Shown: positions 34,153 through 42,784 of the stretch, in pieces
How the letters are laid out: the number at the start of each line of letters is the position of its first letter
Position numbering within the stretch: the stretch's first letter is position 1
Assembly: GCA_038043285.1 (NCBI GenBank)
Contig: JBBTCJ010000022.1
Coordinates: 27,391 to 91,390 of the forward strand
Direction: 5' to 3'
Length of the DNA stretch: 64,000 nt
From: JBBTCJ01 sp038043285
GTDB taxonomy: Bacteria > Planctomycetota > Phycisphaerae > UBA1845
Notes under the pieces: model-generated
The model's database searches: none
Told to the model about the DNA's origin: nothing
Seen by the model: the letters and a program-made list of their open reading frames with translations, nothing else
Program-made: the position numbers and the translations under genes

Positions 34153-35175
34153 CTACTTGCTTTCCGACCCCCGCAGCCAGGGCATCAACGAACGCACGAA
34201 CGCCCCCGCTCGCTCGTAGGCCGTGCCCACGTCAGCCTGGTGCAATCGCCGAAAGGTAGGCGCCCCCGCGCGATGTTCCGCGATCCACTCGCGGGCGAAC
34301 GATCCGCTGCGGACTTCTTCCAAAATCCGCCGCATCTCCTGTTTGCACTGTTCGGAGATCAACCTCGGTCCGCGGGTCAGGTCGCCGTACGCAGCCGTGT
34401 TGGAGATCGCGTCGCGCATCCCCGATAGTCCGCGGGCGTACAGCAAGTCCACCACCTGTTTGAGTTCGTGGACGCACTCCAGGTAGGCAAACTCGGGCGG
34501 GTATCCGGCTTCCACGAGCGTCTCGAAGGCCGCCTTGGTCAGCGCCGTCATGCCGCCGCACAGAACCACTTGCTCGCCGAACAGGTCGGTCTCCGTCTCG
34601 GTGGCGAAGGTCGTCTCCACGACGCCCGCGCGCGTGGATCCGATCCCGGCCGCCCATGATAGCCCCGTCGCCTGCGCACTCCCGCTAACGTCCTGATGCA
34701 CGGCCAACAACGCGGGAAGCCCCTTGCCCTCGACGTAGAGCGATCGCAGCAGCGTCCCCGGCCCCTTCGGCGCGACCATGACCACGTCGGCCTGCTCCGG
34801 CGGGCGGATGAATCCGAACCGAATGTTGAACCCGTGCACCAAGCCCAACGTGACGTGCTCGCCGCGCGCGATGCGGTCCCGCAGCAGGGGCGCGATCCGC
34901 TCCTCGTAGACTTCGGCCGCGGACTCGTCGGGAAGGGTGAGGATGACCAAGTGCGCATCCCGAACCGCCTCGGCGACCGATTGCAGAGCGAAGCCGTCCT
35001 CGCGGGCGCGCTCGGCGCTTTTTCCCTCGCGCTGCCCGACGACGACGGTCACGCCGGAGTCGCGCAGGTTCAGCGCGTGCGCCCGGCCCTGGTTCCCGTA
35101 GCCGATGACCGCCATTCGCAGCTTACGCAGCAGGGTCACGTCGGCGTCAGCTTCCGTATATACCTTTGGATTCAT
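34153..35175 (-). CDS. ilvC: Ketol-acid reductoisomerase (class I)
   Basis: IlvC converts acetohydroxy acids to dihydroxy acids in valine, leucine and isoleucine synthesis using NADPH and Mg. The Rossmann motif is AVIGYGNQGRAHALNLRDSG. APKGPGTLLRSLYVEGKGLPALLAVHQD (in parts) and the C-terminal knotted domain with ECVHELKQVVDLLYARGLSG follow. The length of 340 residues is class I. ATAGGA sits eight bases before the ATG. ilvB/N are not adjacent. Confidence 0.97.
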   Translation of the reverse strand: MNPKVYTEADADVTLLRKLRMAVIGYGNQGRAHALNLRDSGVTVVVGQREGKSAERAREDGFALQSVAEAVRDAHLVILTLPDESAAEVYEERIAPLLRDRIARGEHVTLGLVHGFNIRFGFIRPPEQADVVMVAPKGPGTLLRSLYVEGKGLPALLAVHQDVSGSAQATGLSWAAGIGSTRAGVVETTFATETETDLFGEQVVLCGGMTALTKAAFETLVEAGYPPEFAYLECVHELKQVVDLLYARGLSGMRDAISNTAAYGDLTRGPRLISEQCKQEMRRILEEVRSGSFAREWIAEHRAGAPTFRRLHQADVGTAYERAGAFVRSLMPWLRGSESK

Positions 35176-35406
35176 GCCCGTATCCTATCGCTTCGCATTC
35201 CCATCGGAGCGGGTGCGCGGCTTCCGAAGCAATCTGGGAAATCGGAAAACGTACCCTGCGTGAGCGCGGTAAGGGTTCAGGTTCAAGGACTTCGTGCCGC
35301 GGAAGAACCGAGTCCCGAACGGAAAGGCCGGGCAAGACCGGCAGGCTGGGGACGATTCGTCACCGCAAAACAAATCACAACCTATTTTCACAGCACGATT
35401 TCCGGT

Positions 35407-35435
35407 TTGACGGTCCGAGAAAAATGTAGTATATT
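35407..35435 (+). promoter_or_regulatory. Sigma70-type promoter of dnaG-rpoD
   Basis: TTGACG (35407-35412), a 17-base spacer and TATATT (35430-35435) match the housekeeping consensus well. It lies about 90 bases before the dnaG ATG, in an AT-richer segment than its surroundings. Confidence 0.8.
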
Positions 35436-35526
35436 GGCAGTACTGGGAGCAATGCCGTTCTGGGATTCTAATTGAACAATTTGAAGTATTAATTTCCAGT
35501 CCCATCGCCAAGTCGGTGGGTGCGGT

Positions 35527-37464
35527 ATGTCTCCGGGCCGTGGGCGCGTTCGGGGTCGGGTAGGCGGTCTTGCTTTGAACAATCTGGAACTGAAAAAACG
35601 CCAAATTCTCGATCGGGTCGACTTGTACGAGGTCGTCGCGGAGCAGGTCGCGTTGAAGCGATCGGGGCGGCGGTGGCTTGGCTTATGCCCGTTCCATTCG
35701 GAAAAGTCGCCTTCGTTCACCGTTTCTCCGGAGTTGGGTTTGTTCAAGTGCTTCGGCTGCGGACGCGGGGGCGACGTGTTCAGTTTTGTTCAGCTCCGCG
35801 AAAACGTTCCGTTTATGGAGGCGTTTCGGATACTGGCGGACCGGGCGGGCATCAGCCTCGACGAACCGAAAGCAACCTCCAGCGGCGTCGACGAACCCGG
35901 CCGGGGCGACATCGCCAAGGTCAACGAGTGGGCGGCGCGTTTTTTTCGGGCGAAGCTGCGCGATGAGACGATTGGTCGGTCGGCTCGGGAGTACGTCGCC
36001 GGCCGGGCGTTATCGGATGCGGTGGTCGATGGTTTTGGTCTTGGGTTGGCCGTGCCGGGCGGACCATCGCTTCGGACGTCAGCCGCGAAGGCCGGATTCA
36101 GTGATGCGATACTCCTCGCGGCGGACCTCATTCGTCGCGGCGAGTCGGGCGACTCGTACGACACCTTCCGCGATCGGCTGATGTTCCCGATCCGCGACGC
36201 CGGCGGCCGGGTGCTGGGTTTCGGCGGGCGGACGCTCATTGACGATCGCGCGAAGTATCTCAATACGTCGCAGAACGTCTTATTCGACAAGGGCTCGACG
36301 TTGTACGGCATCGACGTCGCCCGGAAAGCGATGACCGATCGTCGCCGCGCGGTGGTGGTCGAGGGGTACACGGATTGCCTGGCTTGTCATCAGTGTGACG
36401 TGGGCGAGGCGGTGGCGACGTTGGGGACGGCCCTGACTGAGTCGCACGTCAACGTGCTTCGTCGCTTCTGCGAGGAAGTGATCCTGCTGTTCGATTCGGA
36501 CCAGGCGGGCGAAGCGGCTGCCGAGCGCGCGGTGCGCGTCGCGGTTCCGATGTCGTTGCGGGTTCGCCTGGCTCGAATACCGGACGGGAAGGATCCTTGC
36601 GATTACCTCGGGCATGGTTCGGGGGCCTTCTCGGACGTGTTGAATCATGCGGTCGACGCGCTAGAATTGGCGTGGCTGACGACATTGCGCCGCTTCGGGG
36701 GTGGGAGCTCCGACGGGAAGCGGCGGGAAGCTGTCCTCGATTTTCTACGTCTGGTGGCCGACGCGTCCTCCACGCGGGCGGTCGATCCCATCCAGCGGGG
36801 GCTGCTGATCAACCAGGTTGCGCACCTCTTGCGGATGGACCGCGACGAGGTGCGTCGAATGGTGACCCGGACGGGGCAACGTCCGCCGAGGCCATCGACC
36901 GCCACGGCGGTATCAACCGGGGCCGCGCGGAGTTCGCCGCGTGACTCTGAGCAGTCCGCCTGGGCGACGGTGTTGGAGATCGGACTCAACGAGCCGGCGC
37001 TGTTGATGTCGTCGTTCACGGAGCTTGACCCCTCGCGGATCACGGATCCGCGGGACCGCCGAATCGCCGCGGCGTTGCTCGGCGCGTCGGAGGAGCTGGG
37101 CGCGATCAGCCTGGCGGACATGCTGGCGCGGTGCGGCGTCGAGGGGGACGCGGCCCGCGTGGAGGAGTTGGCTCGACGGGGAGCGGAGCGAGGTCGATTC
37201 GCGGAGACGCTGGCGATCGCGCTGGAGCGTATCGCGCAGCGGCGTACGGCCAACGAGGCGGAGGAGGACCGCGAGCTCATGCTCTCGCCAAGTATGAACT
37301 TGAACACCGACGAGCGACTGGCCGAGCAGACCCTGCGGTTTGCGGCGAGCGTAAGTCAAAACCGGCATTTTGCTCCGCGGCGGGCGATCCGCCAGGCGAT
37401 CGCGGCTGCGGAGATGAAGACCATCGAGAAGGGCGTGGAAGGACGCACGACGGAGACGCCATGA
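35527..37464 (+). CDS. dnaG: DNA primase DnaG
   Basis: Primase makes RNA primers for replication. The CHC2 zinc site is C54-x2-H57 ... C75-x2-C78 in LCPFHSEKSPSFTVSPELG and FKCFGCGRGGD. The TOPRIM core has VVVEGYTD (Glu near 279) and LLFDSDQAGEAA (Asp near 323). The C-terminal helicase-binding region is present; the total is 645 residues. The start could also be TTG 35572, which removes an Arg/Gly-rich head. It overlaps rpoD by four bases (ATGA), giving the classic dnaG-rpoD macromolecular synthesis arrangement without rpsU. Confidence 0.95.
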   Translation: MSPGRGRVRGRVGGLALNNLELKKRQILDRVDLYEVVAEQVALKRSGRRWLGLCPFHSEKSPSFTVSPELGLFKCFGCGRGGDVFSFVQLRENVPFMEAFRILADRAGISLDEPKATSSGVDEPGRGDIAKVNEWAARFFRAKLRDETIGRSAREYVAGRALSDAVVDGFGLGLAVPGGPSLRTSAAKAGFSDAILLAADLIRRGESGDSYDTFRDRLMFPIRDAGGRVLGFGGRTLIDDRAKYLNTSQNVLFDKGSTLYGIDVARKAMTDRRRAVVVEGYTDCLACHQCDVGEAVATLGTALTESHVNVLRRFCEEVILLFDSDQAGEAAAERAVRVAVPMSLRVRLARIPDGKDPCDYLGHGSGAFSDVLNHAVDALELAWLTTLRRFGGGSSDGKRREAVLDFLRLVADASSTRAVDPIQRGLLINQVAHLLRMDRDEVRRMVTRTGQRPPRPSTATAVSTGAARSSPRDSEQSAWATVLEIGLNEPALLMSSFTELDPSRITDPRDRRIAAALLGASEELGAISLADMLARCGVEGDAARVEELARRGAERGRFAETLAIALERIAQRRTANEAEEDRELMLSPSMNLNTDERLAEQTLRFAASVSQNRHFAPRRAIRQAIAAAEMKTIEKGVEGRTTETP

Positions 37465-39278
37465 ACACAACCGCGACGGAACACAACACGCAAGCAATCC
37501 AGACCGCCACCGACGAGCTCCTTCGGCGGGGGAAGGAGCGGGGGTTCGTCACCTGGGAGGAGATGAACTCGATTCTCCCCGACGACGCCGTGGACCCCAA
37601 CGAGCTGGAATCGATCCTCCTTCGGCTGGAAGCGGAAAAGATCGAGACGCTCGACGAGTTGGACGCGGCCAGAGTGGATCGGAAGCGCCGGCCCTCGAAC
37701 GGTCCCAACGGATCATCGGCGCCGGTTCCACCAACCCGCGCCGCCTCTCGCGCATCGTCTTCGGCACGTGCGGGCAGCGCGCTGCGGCGTCCGGCCGCGC
37801 CGGCGCCCTCGGAGTCCTCCGGGGACGACGACACCGGTCAGGACACGGACATCGAGACGATCGTGGTCGAGGTCGGCCCCAAGCGGATCGATGACCCGGT
37901 GCGCATGTACCTGACGCAAATGGGCGAAATCCCCCTGCTGACCCGCGAGGAGGAGATTCGACTCGCCAAGAAAATCGAACTGACGCGAATGGCCTTCCGG
38001 CAGAAGGTGCTGGAAAGCGACTACTGCGCCGGGCTGGCGGTCGACATTTTGCAGCAGGTGCATGACGGGGCCCTGCCCTTCGATCGGACAATGAAGATTT
38101 CGACGTCGGAACATGCGGCCAAGACGCGGATCAGCACGCGGATCCCCGGCAACCTGGTGACCGTGCGGGCGATCCTGGCGCGGAACGCGGAGGTTTGGGA
38201 GCAGTTCCAGGCGCCGCGCCTGGCCGCCGGGACGAGGCGGACCCTCGAAACCGACCTCCGCGAGCGTCGGCGGAAGGTTTCGCGGCTGCTGGAGGAGCTT
38301 TCGCTTCGCACCAGCCGGATCACGCCGCTGATGCGCAAGCTCCGCGGGCTGCACCGCAAGATGGTCGAGCTTCAGAAGCGGCTGGCGTCCCAGGAGAAAC
38401 GGCGAACGCTTCCCGACGACGAGATCCAGGGAATGACCGAGGAACTTTCGGGCATCAAGTCGTTGTGCCTGGAGGAGCCGGAACAACTTGAACGCCGGTT
38501 GACCTGCATTCATCGCGTGTTCAGCGAGTACGAGGACGCGAAGCGAAAGCTTTCCGGCGGCAACCTTCGGCTGGTGGTGAGCATCGCCAAGAAGTACCGC
38601 AACCGGGGTTTGAGCTTCCTGGACATCATTCAAGAGGGCAACACCGGTCTGATGCGCGCCGTGGACAAGTACGAGTACAAGCGCGGGTACAAGTTCAGCA
38701 CCTACGCGACGTGGTGGATTCGCCAGGCGATCACCCGGGCGATCGCCGATCACGCACGGACCATCCGCATTCCGGTGCACATGATCGAGACCATGAGCCG
38801 GCTTCGGAACATCAGCAAAGAACTTCTGCAAGACCTTGGACGCGAACCGACGATCGAGGAGATCGCGCGACGCGCGAAGATGCCGATCGTGGAATGTCGG
38901 CGGGTGTTGAAGATTTCGCGGCATCCGATCTCGCTGGACCGTCCGGTGGGCGAGAGCGAGGATTCGTACTTTGGCGATTTCATCGAGGACGAGCGGGTCG
39001 AGTCTCCGGTGGGGACGGCCGGCGGCGGCATGTTGAAGGACCGCGTCGAAGAAGTCCTCAAGACGCTGACCTACCGCGAACGGGAAATCATCAAGCTGCG
39101 CTACGGCATCGGCGACGGGTACACCTACACCCTTGAAGAAGTCGGGAAGATCTTCAAGGTTACCCGCGAGCGCGTGCGGCAGGTGGAGGCGAAGGCCATC
39201 CGCAAGCTGCAACACCCGGTCCGCGCCCGGAAGCTCGAAGGCTTCCTGGACCAGATGAAGTCCCAGTCGTCGGCGTGA
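37461..39278 (+). CDS. rpoD: Primary RNA polymerase sigma factor (RpoD/SigA)
   Basis: The 605-residue sigma70 has region 1.1 (about 10-75), a low-complexity Ser/Ala/Pro linker (75-125), region 1.2 (DPVRMYLTQMGEIPLLTREE, near 142), a long non-conserved insert and region 2 (near 361: NLRLVVSIAKKYRNRGLSFL, GYKFSTYATWWIRQAI). Region 3 and region 4 (near 529: REREIIKLRYG, TRERVRQVEAKA) follow. It directs housekeeping transcription. ATG 37461 overlaps the dnaG stop; the frame upstream is inside dnaG in another phase. Confidence 0.96.
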   Translation: MNTTATEHNTQAIQTATDELLRRGKERGFVTWEEMNSILPDDAVDPNELESILLRLEAEKIETLDELDAARVDRKRRPSNGPNGSSAPVPPTRAASRASSSARAGSALRRPAAPAPSESSGDDDTGQDTDIETIVVEVGPKRIDDPVRMYLTQMGEIPLLTREEEIRLAKKIELTRMAFRQKVLESDYCAGLAVDILQQVHDGALPFDRTMKISTSEHAAKTRISTRIPGNLVTVRAILARNAEVWEQFQAPRLAAGTRRTLETDLRERRRKVSRLLEELSLRTSRITPLMRKLRGLHRKMVELQKRLASQEKRRTLPDDEIQGMTEELSGIKSLCLEEPEQLERRLTCIHRVFSEYEDAKRKLSGGNLRLVVSIAKKYRNRGLSFLDIIQEGNTGLMRAVDKYEYKRGYKFSTYATWWIRQAITRAIADHARTIRIPVHMIETMSRLRNISKELLQDLGREPTIEEIARRAKMPIVECRRVLKISRHPISLDRPVGESEDSYFGDFIEDERVESPVGTAGGGMLKDRVEEVLKTLTYREREIIKLRYGIGDGYTYTLEEVGKIFKVTRERVRQVEAKAIRKLQHPVRARKLEGFLDQMKSQSSA

Positions 39279-39383
39279 GGCGATTCACGTGATGTTCATT
39301 CTCCTTTCGCAATGTGAATCTCTCCGCGTGGACCGTAACGTCGCGGATCTGCCGGCGCCCCGGCAATTCAAATCACCTTGGGT

Positions 39384-39992
39384 ATGAAACCGCACCAGGC
39401 GTGGATTGCTCGGATTCGGCCCCCGTTCGCCGCCTGCGCGACGTCGTGCGCGATCTTCTCCATCAGCGGCTGCGGATCGCGTGTGCCCGCCAGCGCGGCG
39501 TTGGCCGACGTCGAGGAAGTGCGGCTGTCCGAAGGCGAATCGGCTGAGGTCGCCCTGGGAGCCGGCGCGTTAAGTTTGGCGGATTCGGTCTGGGGACTTT
39601 ACAAATCAGAGGACGACTCGCTGCTGTTCCGGGTTCGCTTCGGAGGCAGCGGCGAGATTGTCGAGGTATTCGACAGCTTCGTGCTCGGTCAGCCGTGGCT
39701 GGGGTCGAGCGTCACGCCCGACGGTCAACCGCATGCAACGGAGTTTGCCGGCGGGAGGTACGTCGCGGGCGGCTACTGCGCCGAGCAATCCGGGCGAATC
39801 GGCGTGGTTGGGGTGATTCATGGGCTTCTTTCAGGCGCGCACCTTGGAACAGCCCGCGTGGCCTTTTACGGTCCGCTCGCGGACGATCCCATCGATGGAA
39901 CGTTCGAGCGCCGGGTGACGATTCTCGGCGAGACCCCCTTCACGCCGCCGGGCGACGCGACGTTCGCCGCTTACGCGGTGCTGGAGGAGTAA
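39384..39992 (+). CDS. Putative lipoprotein of unknown function
   Basis: The 202-residue protein has a weak signal and lipobox-like segment (FAACATSCAIFSISGCGS, Cys near 30) and then a beta-rich domain (SLLFRVRFGGSGEIVEVFD, VAFYGPLADDPIDGTFERRV). No family is recognised. The frame has a TTG at 39378 and ATG at 39384. It follows rpoD after about 100 bases. Confidence 0.6.
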   Translation: MKPHQAWIARIRPPFAACATSCAIFSISGCGSRVPASAALADVEEVRLSEGESAEVALGAGALSLADSVWGLYKSEDDSLLFRVRFGGSGEIVEVFDSFVLGQPWLGSSVTPDGQPHATEFAGGRYVAGGYCAEQSGRIGVVGVIHGLLSGAHLGTARVAFYGPLADDPIDGTFERRVTILGETPFTPPGDATFAAYAVLEE

Positions 39993-40462
39993 TCCGCCAA
40001 GCCGGGAGGCTCAGCCGGTTCGATGCCTTGCCGCGTATGCAGGCCGCGGCCTTCAGCACATGCCGAGGTGCGAACGCCCGTCATTTCCAAACGTCGGTCG
40101 ACTTTCTCGTCACCGCGCAGACCGCTTACCCTTCACGAACATCAGCGAGGCCTGTGAAATTCGCCGGGCTGACCGCGGACGGGGTGGCCTTGATGCGCTC
40201 CCTTGCGCCGCCGTCGAGCAGGCCGTGCAACGCACGCGCATGGCGGGCTTCGCGGTGATGATTGACGCGTGGGTCGAGCGATTCGCCTTCGGGGTTCAAG
40301 CGGTTCGTGGTCTTTGGTTGGGACGGAGGGTGCCAGGAGGATAAAAACCGGGCGGACGGTGCCGCCGTGGCGTCAAGCACCATCCGCCCATGATTCGGTG
40401 TGCCGTGCCCGCTTCCATCACCGTCGCGATGCTTGACCGGCTGCCGTGGCGAGAGTCGGCCG
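39993..40462. other. Intergenic region, no gene seen
   Basis: The only structure found is an imperfect hairpin (GGGCGGACGGTGC at 40350-40362 with GCACCATCCGCCC at 40377-40389), possibly a terminator. Open frames on both strands read as noise. Confidence 0.4.
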
Positions 40463-40487
40463 AAAACGATCGCGTCAAGGCGACGCG
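40463..40487 (-). terminator. Terminator of lysine-rich peptide gene
   Basis: On the minus strand CGCGTC-gcctt-GACGCG is followed by ATCGTTTT, starting ten bases after the peptide stop. Confidence 0.6.
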
Positions 40488-40496
40488 GGCATAAGC

Positions 40497-40559
40497 TTAC
40501 TTCTTCTTCTTGCCCTTCTTCACGGTCTTCTTTGCAGCCTTCTTGCGTTTCTTAGCCAT
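40497..40559 (-). CDS. Twenty-residue lysine-rich peptide
   Basis: The gene encodes MAKKRKKAAKK followed by TVKKGKKKK: 20 residues, mostly Lys/Arg with Ala, Thr and Gly, with no acidic residue. AAAGGGGGTGA lies just before the ATG, a strong promoter-like TTGACA/TAGTAT pair lies about 25-55 bases upstream and a hairpin terminator follows. The pattern resembles the Ala/Lys tail of histone H1-like proteins, so binding to DNA or RNA is plausible but unproven. The frame can be extended to a 136-residue ORF, but only the downstream ATG has these signals. Confidence 0.72.
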   Translation of the reverse strand: MAKKRKKAAKKTVKKGKKKK

Positions 40560-40584
40560 TGGCGTCACCCCCTTTCTGGACGAA

Positions 40585-40612
40585 ATACTACACAATGACT
40601 GGACGCTGTCAA
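40585..40612 (-). promoter_or_regulatory. Promoter of lysine-rich peptide gene
   Basis: TTGACA (40612-40607), a 16-base spacer and TAGTAT (40590-40585) on the minus strand place a start near 40578, about 19 bases before the ATG. Confidence 0.65.
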
Positions 40613-41406
40613 AGGGTTTTTCGTCCGCCAACGCAATTTTGCCTCGTCTGGATGGTCCGATGACAAGTCGTCGGCGCGTCCTTCGATCGATCCCATCGAC
40701 GACCGCGCGGCGCATTCGCGCGGTGATCACGCGGGCGATGGGATCCTCGCGCGACGGCGCTTCCAGCGCGCGCGAAACGATCCGGCAGCGCGCGTGGAGC
40801 GGCTCGTTGCGTGGTCGATTCAGAGGTCGGGCGGCCGCCGACGGGAATCGCGCAGGCGGGTTTGTCGGTCCCGCGGCGGGGCCTGCCGCGGTCCACAAAA
40901 CATGCAAATTCTCCGGTAAACTCTGGGTTTTCCGTCATCCCGCAACGCCCGTCGCGCTCCGTTCCGGATCATCGCTGCGCGCGGAGGCGGCGTGGTCGTC
41001 CGCGGACTGGAGGGCCCGCGCCGCGCCGCCCGCCGAGTTCCATTCGGCGCAGAGAACGATAATCCAACGACGGTTCTGTTGGAGTGGATCACAGCGCCGT
41101 GGTTATCGGTCGCGCGGCGTGCGAACGCACGCCGTGGTGGATGGCGCGGGCCTGCGCACGGCGCGAAAATCGGCGCAAAAAATTTTGTAAAATTTTTGAT
41201 CGAAGGCGTTGAATCGCCTTGACGCGATCGCGCCGTAGCGCATTTTGAACGATCGCCGTACCCCCGACGCGCGGTCCGCGCGAGCATCCCACACGGAACA
41301 TGGATGCTTGCAGTTGCCGGCGACGTTCGCGGAAACCATCACCGCGAGAGCGCCGCAAGTGAACCGCTTCGTTGGGGGTTTGTCCGTGAGGCGACGGTGC
41401 GATGGG
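40613..41406. other. Non-coding region with hairpin and A-tract palindrome
   Basis: I see no gene in these 790 bases. They contain a perfect hairpin CGGCGTGCG-AA-CGCACGCCG (41115-41134), an AT palindrome AAAAAATTTTGTAAAATTTTT (41176-41196, in part) in otherwise GC-rich DNA, and at 41214-41230 the 17-mer TCGCCTTGACGCGATCG, an exact inverted copy of 40467-40483. It could carry an unannotated RNA or a protein-binding region. Confidence 0.4.
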
Positions 41407-42102
41407 CTACGACGCGGCGCCGACAGGGCAGGAAGGCCGCGTGAACGCCGCCGCGGTAATCTCGGAGTGAAACCGGAGCACCGCGTTCATCCCGATCAGT
41501 TCCAATCCCGCCGCCCTGGCTGAGCGGACAAGCTCGCCGCGCGGAATCGGATAGCGTTTGCTCCTGCGTCCGGTCCGCCGTTCCTTCCGTAAACGCTTCC
41601 AGGCGAAGAACGAGTGCGCGTCGAAGAACGTCACCACCACGCCGCACCGAGCCACGCGGGCCAATTCGCGCAGGAGCTGGTCGCGTTGCCCCGGGTCGCA
41701 GACGTGATGGATCAAGCGGCTGCACAGCACCAGATCGACGGCCCCGTCCCGCAATGGAATCTCCAACGCCGACCCGACGGCGACTCGGGGAGGCCTGGAG
41801 AAAAGGTCGTGCATCGGGCGACCTTCGTGGAGCATGGCCGCCGAGGCGTCCATGGCCGTCGCCCGCAATCCCTCGCGGGCCAACAGCGGGAGAAATCGCC
41901 CGGTTCCGCTGGGCAGATCGAGAACCGTAGCGCAGTCCGTCCGCGAACGGATGCGTCGGATCGCGCGGGCCACGACGCGCTGCTCGCGGAGGTCCGCCAG
42001 CCGCTTCCCCAGCGAACGATCGTGCTTCTTCGCGTAATTCTTGGCGTGCTCGGGGTTTTGATAGCTTAGGGAAACCAGATCCACGCGACGGCTCCATGGC
42101 AC
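41407..42102 (-). CDS. Class I SAM-dependent methyltransferase
   Basis: The 231-residue protein has the SAM-binding motif I VLDLPSGTGRFLPLLA, motif II AMDASAAML and the Methyltransf_11-type DLVLCSRLIHHV. This form often methylates small molecules or quinone precursors; the substrate is unknown. It stands alone and is divergent from the zinc-ribbon membrane protein gene. Confidence 0.88.
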   Translation of the reverse strand: MPWSRRVDLVSLSYQNPEHAKNYAKKHDRSLGKRLADLREQRVVARAIRRIRSRTDCATVLDLPSGTGRFLPLLAREGLRATAMDASAAMLHEGRPMHDLFSRPPRVAVGSALEIPLRDGAVDLVLCSRLIHHVCDPGQRDQLLRELARVARCGVVVTFFDAHSFFAWKRLRKERRTGRRSKRYPIPRGELVRSARAAGLELIGMNAVLRFHSEITAAAFTRPSCPVGAAS

Positions 42103-42272
42103 CCCGTGCCTGACCTGGGCCTTGTGGGACGGGGACGGCTATCCTAGCCGACGGACCATTGTAGCGGCCATGCTTCCAACCGGCGAATGCACGCGGCGGC
42201 CTCGGTCGATATCCTTCCCTGCGACGGCAGGCAACGAGGCTATGATAGGGGCGGCGCAGGGGAGCTTTGCCA

Positions 42273-42749
42273 ATGGCCCAGGAACGTCCCAAACGATTCG
42301 TGGAATGGCTGACGATCCTGCGGCAGCGCTGGCCTATGGTGCGGCAACAGGCGGTCGAGTGGTGGTCGCAGGTGCGCGAGGAGCCGCGCCTGCTTGGGGA
42401 AGCGCCCGTCGTCCGTTACGCGGCGTATGGTCTGGGCGGTCTGATCGCCGTCTGGACCCTTCAGACCATCGTGCAAACAATCACCCCGCCGCCACCCGCA
42501 TCCGCGCAGGCACGGACGACAACGGCTGACTACTACGTCGTGTGCACGAGTCCGGCGTGCGCGGAGCACTTCATCGTCCATCGCGCGTTCGGCTTCGATG
42601 GTTTCCCGGTCAAGTGTCCGAAATGCGGAGGTAAGACCGGTTTCTCCGCCCGCCCTTGCGCTTCCGCCGAGTGCCAGGGACGATGGGTCGTGCCCCAGGA
42701 GGTTGACGGCGTGCGCCAGTGCCCACACTGCGGGTCGCGCTTGAATTGA
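42273..42749 (+). CDS. Membrane-anchored zinc-ribbon protein
   Basis: The 158-residue protein has one membrane helix (YAAYGLGGLIAVWTLQTIV, about 50-70). The soluble part has several Cys pairs (VCTSPACAEHF, VKCPKCGGKTGF, RPCASAECQG, RQCPHCGSRL) that likely form two zinc ribbons. ATG 42273 is preceded by GGGGAG. The function is unknown. The gene converges with a frameshifted CRTAC1 gene 35 bases away. Confidence 0.65.
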   Translation: MAQERPKRFVEWLTILRQRWPMVRQQAVEWWSQVREEPRLLGEAPVVRYAAYGLGGLIAVWTLQTIVQTITPPPPASAQARTTTADYYVVCTSPACAEHFIVHRAFGFDGFPVKCPKCGGKTGFSARPCASAECQGRWVVPQEVDGVRQCPHCGSRLN

Positions 42750-42784
42750 GGATTCGGGAGTCGCGCCGCCCGCACGTCACGCGG

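Noticed and set aside
40497..40907. 136-residue ORF ending in the lysine-rich peptide
   Set aside because: Only the last 20 codons have promoter, ribosome-binding site and terminator; the rest is Arg/Pro-rich noise.
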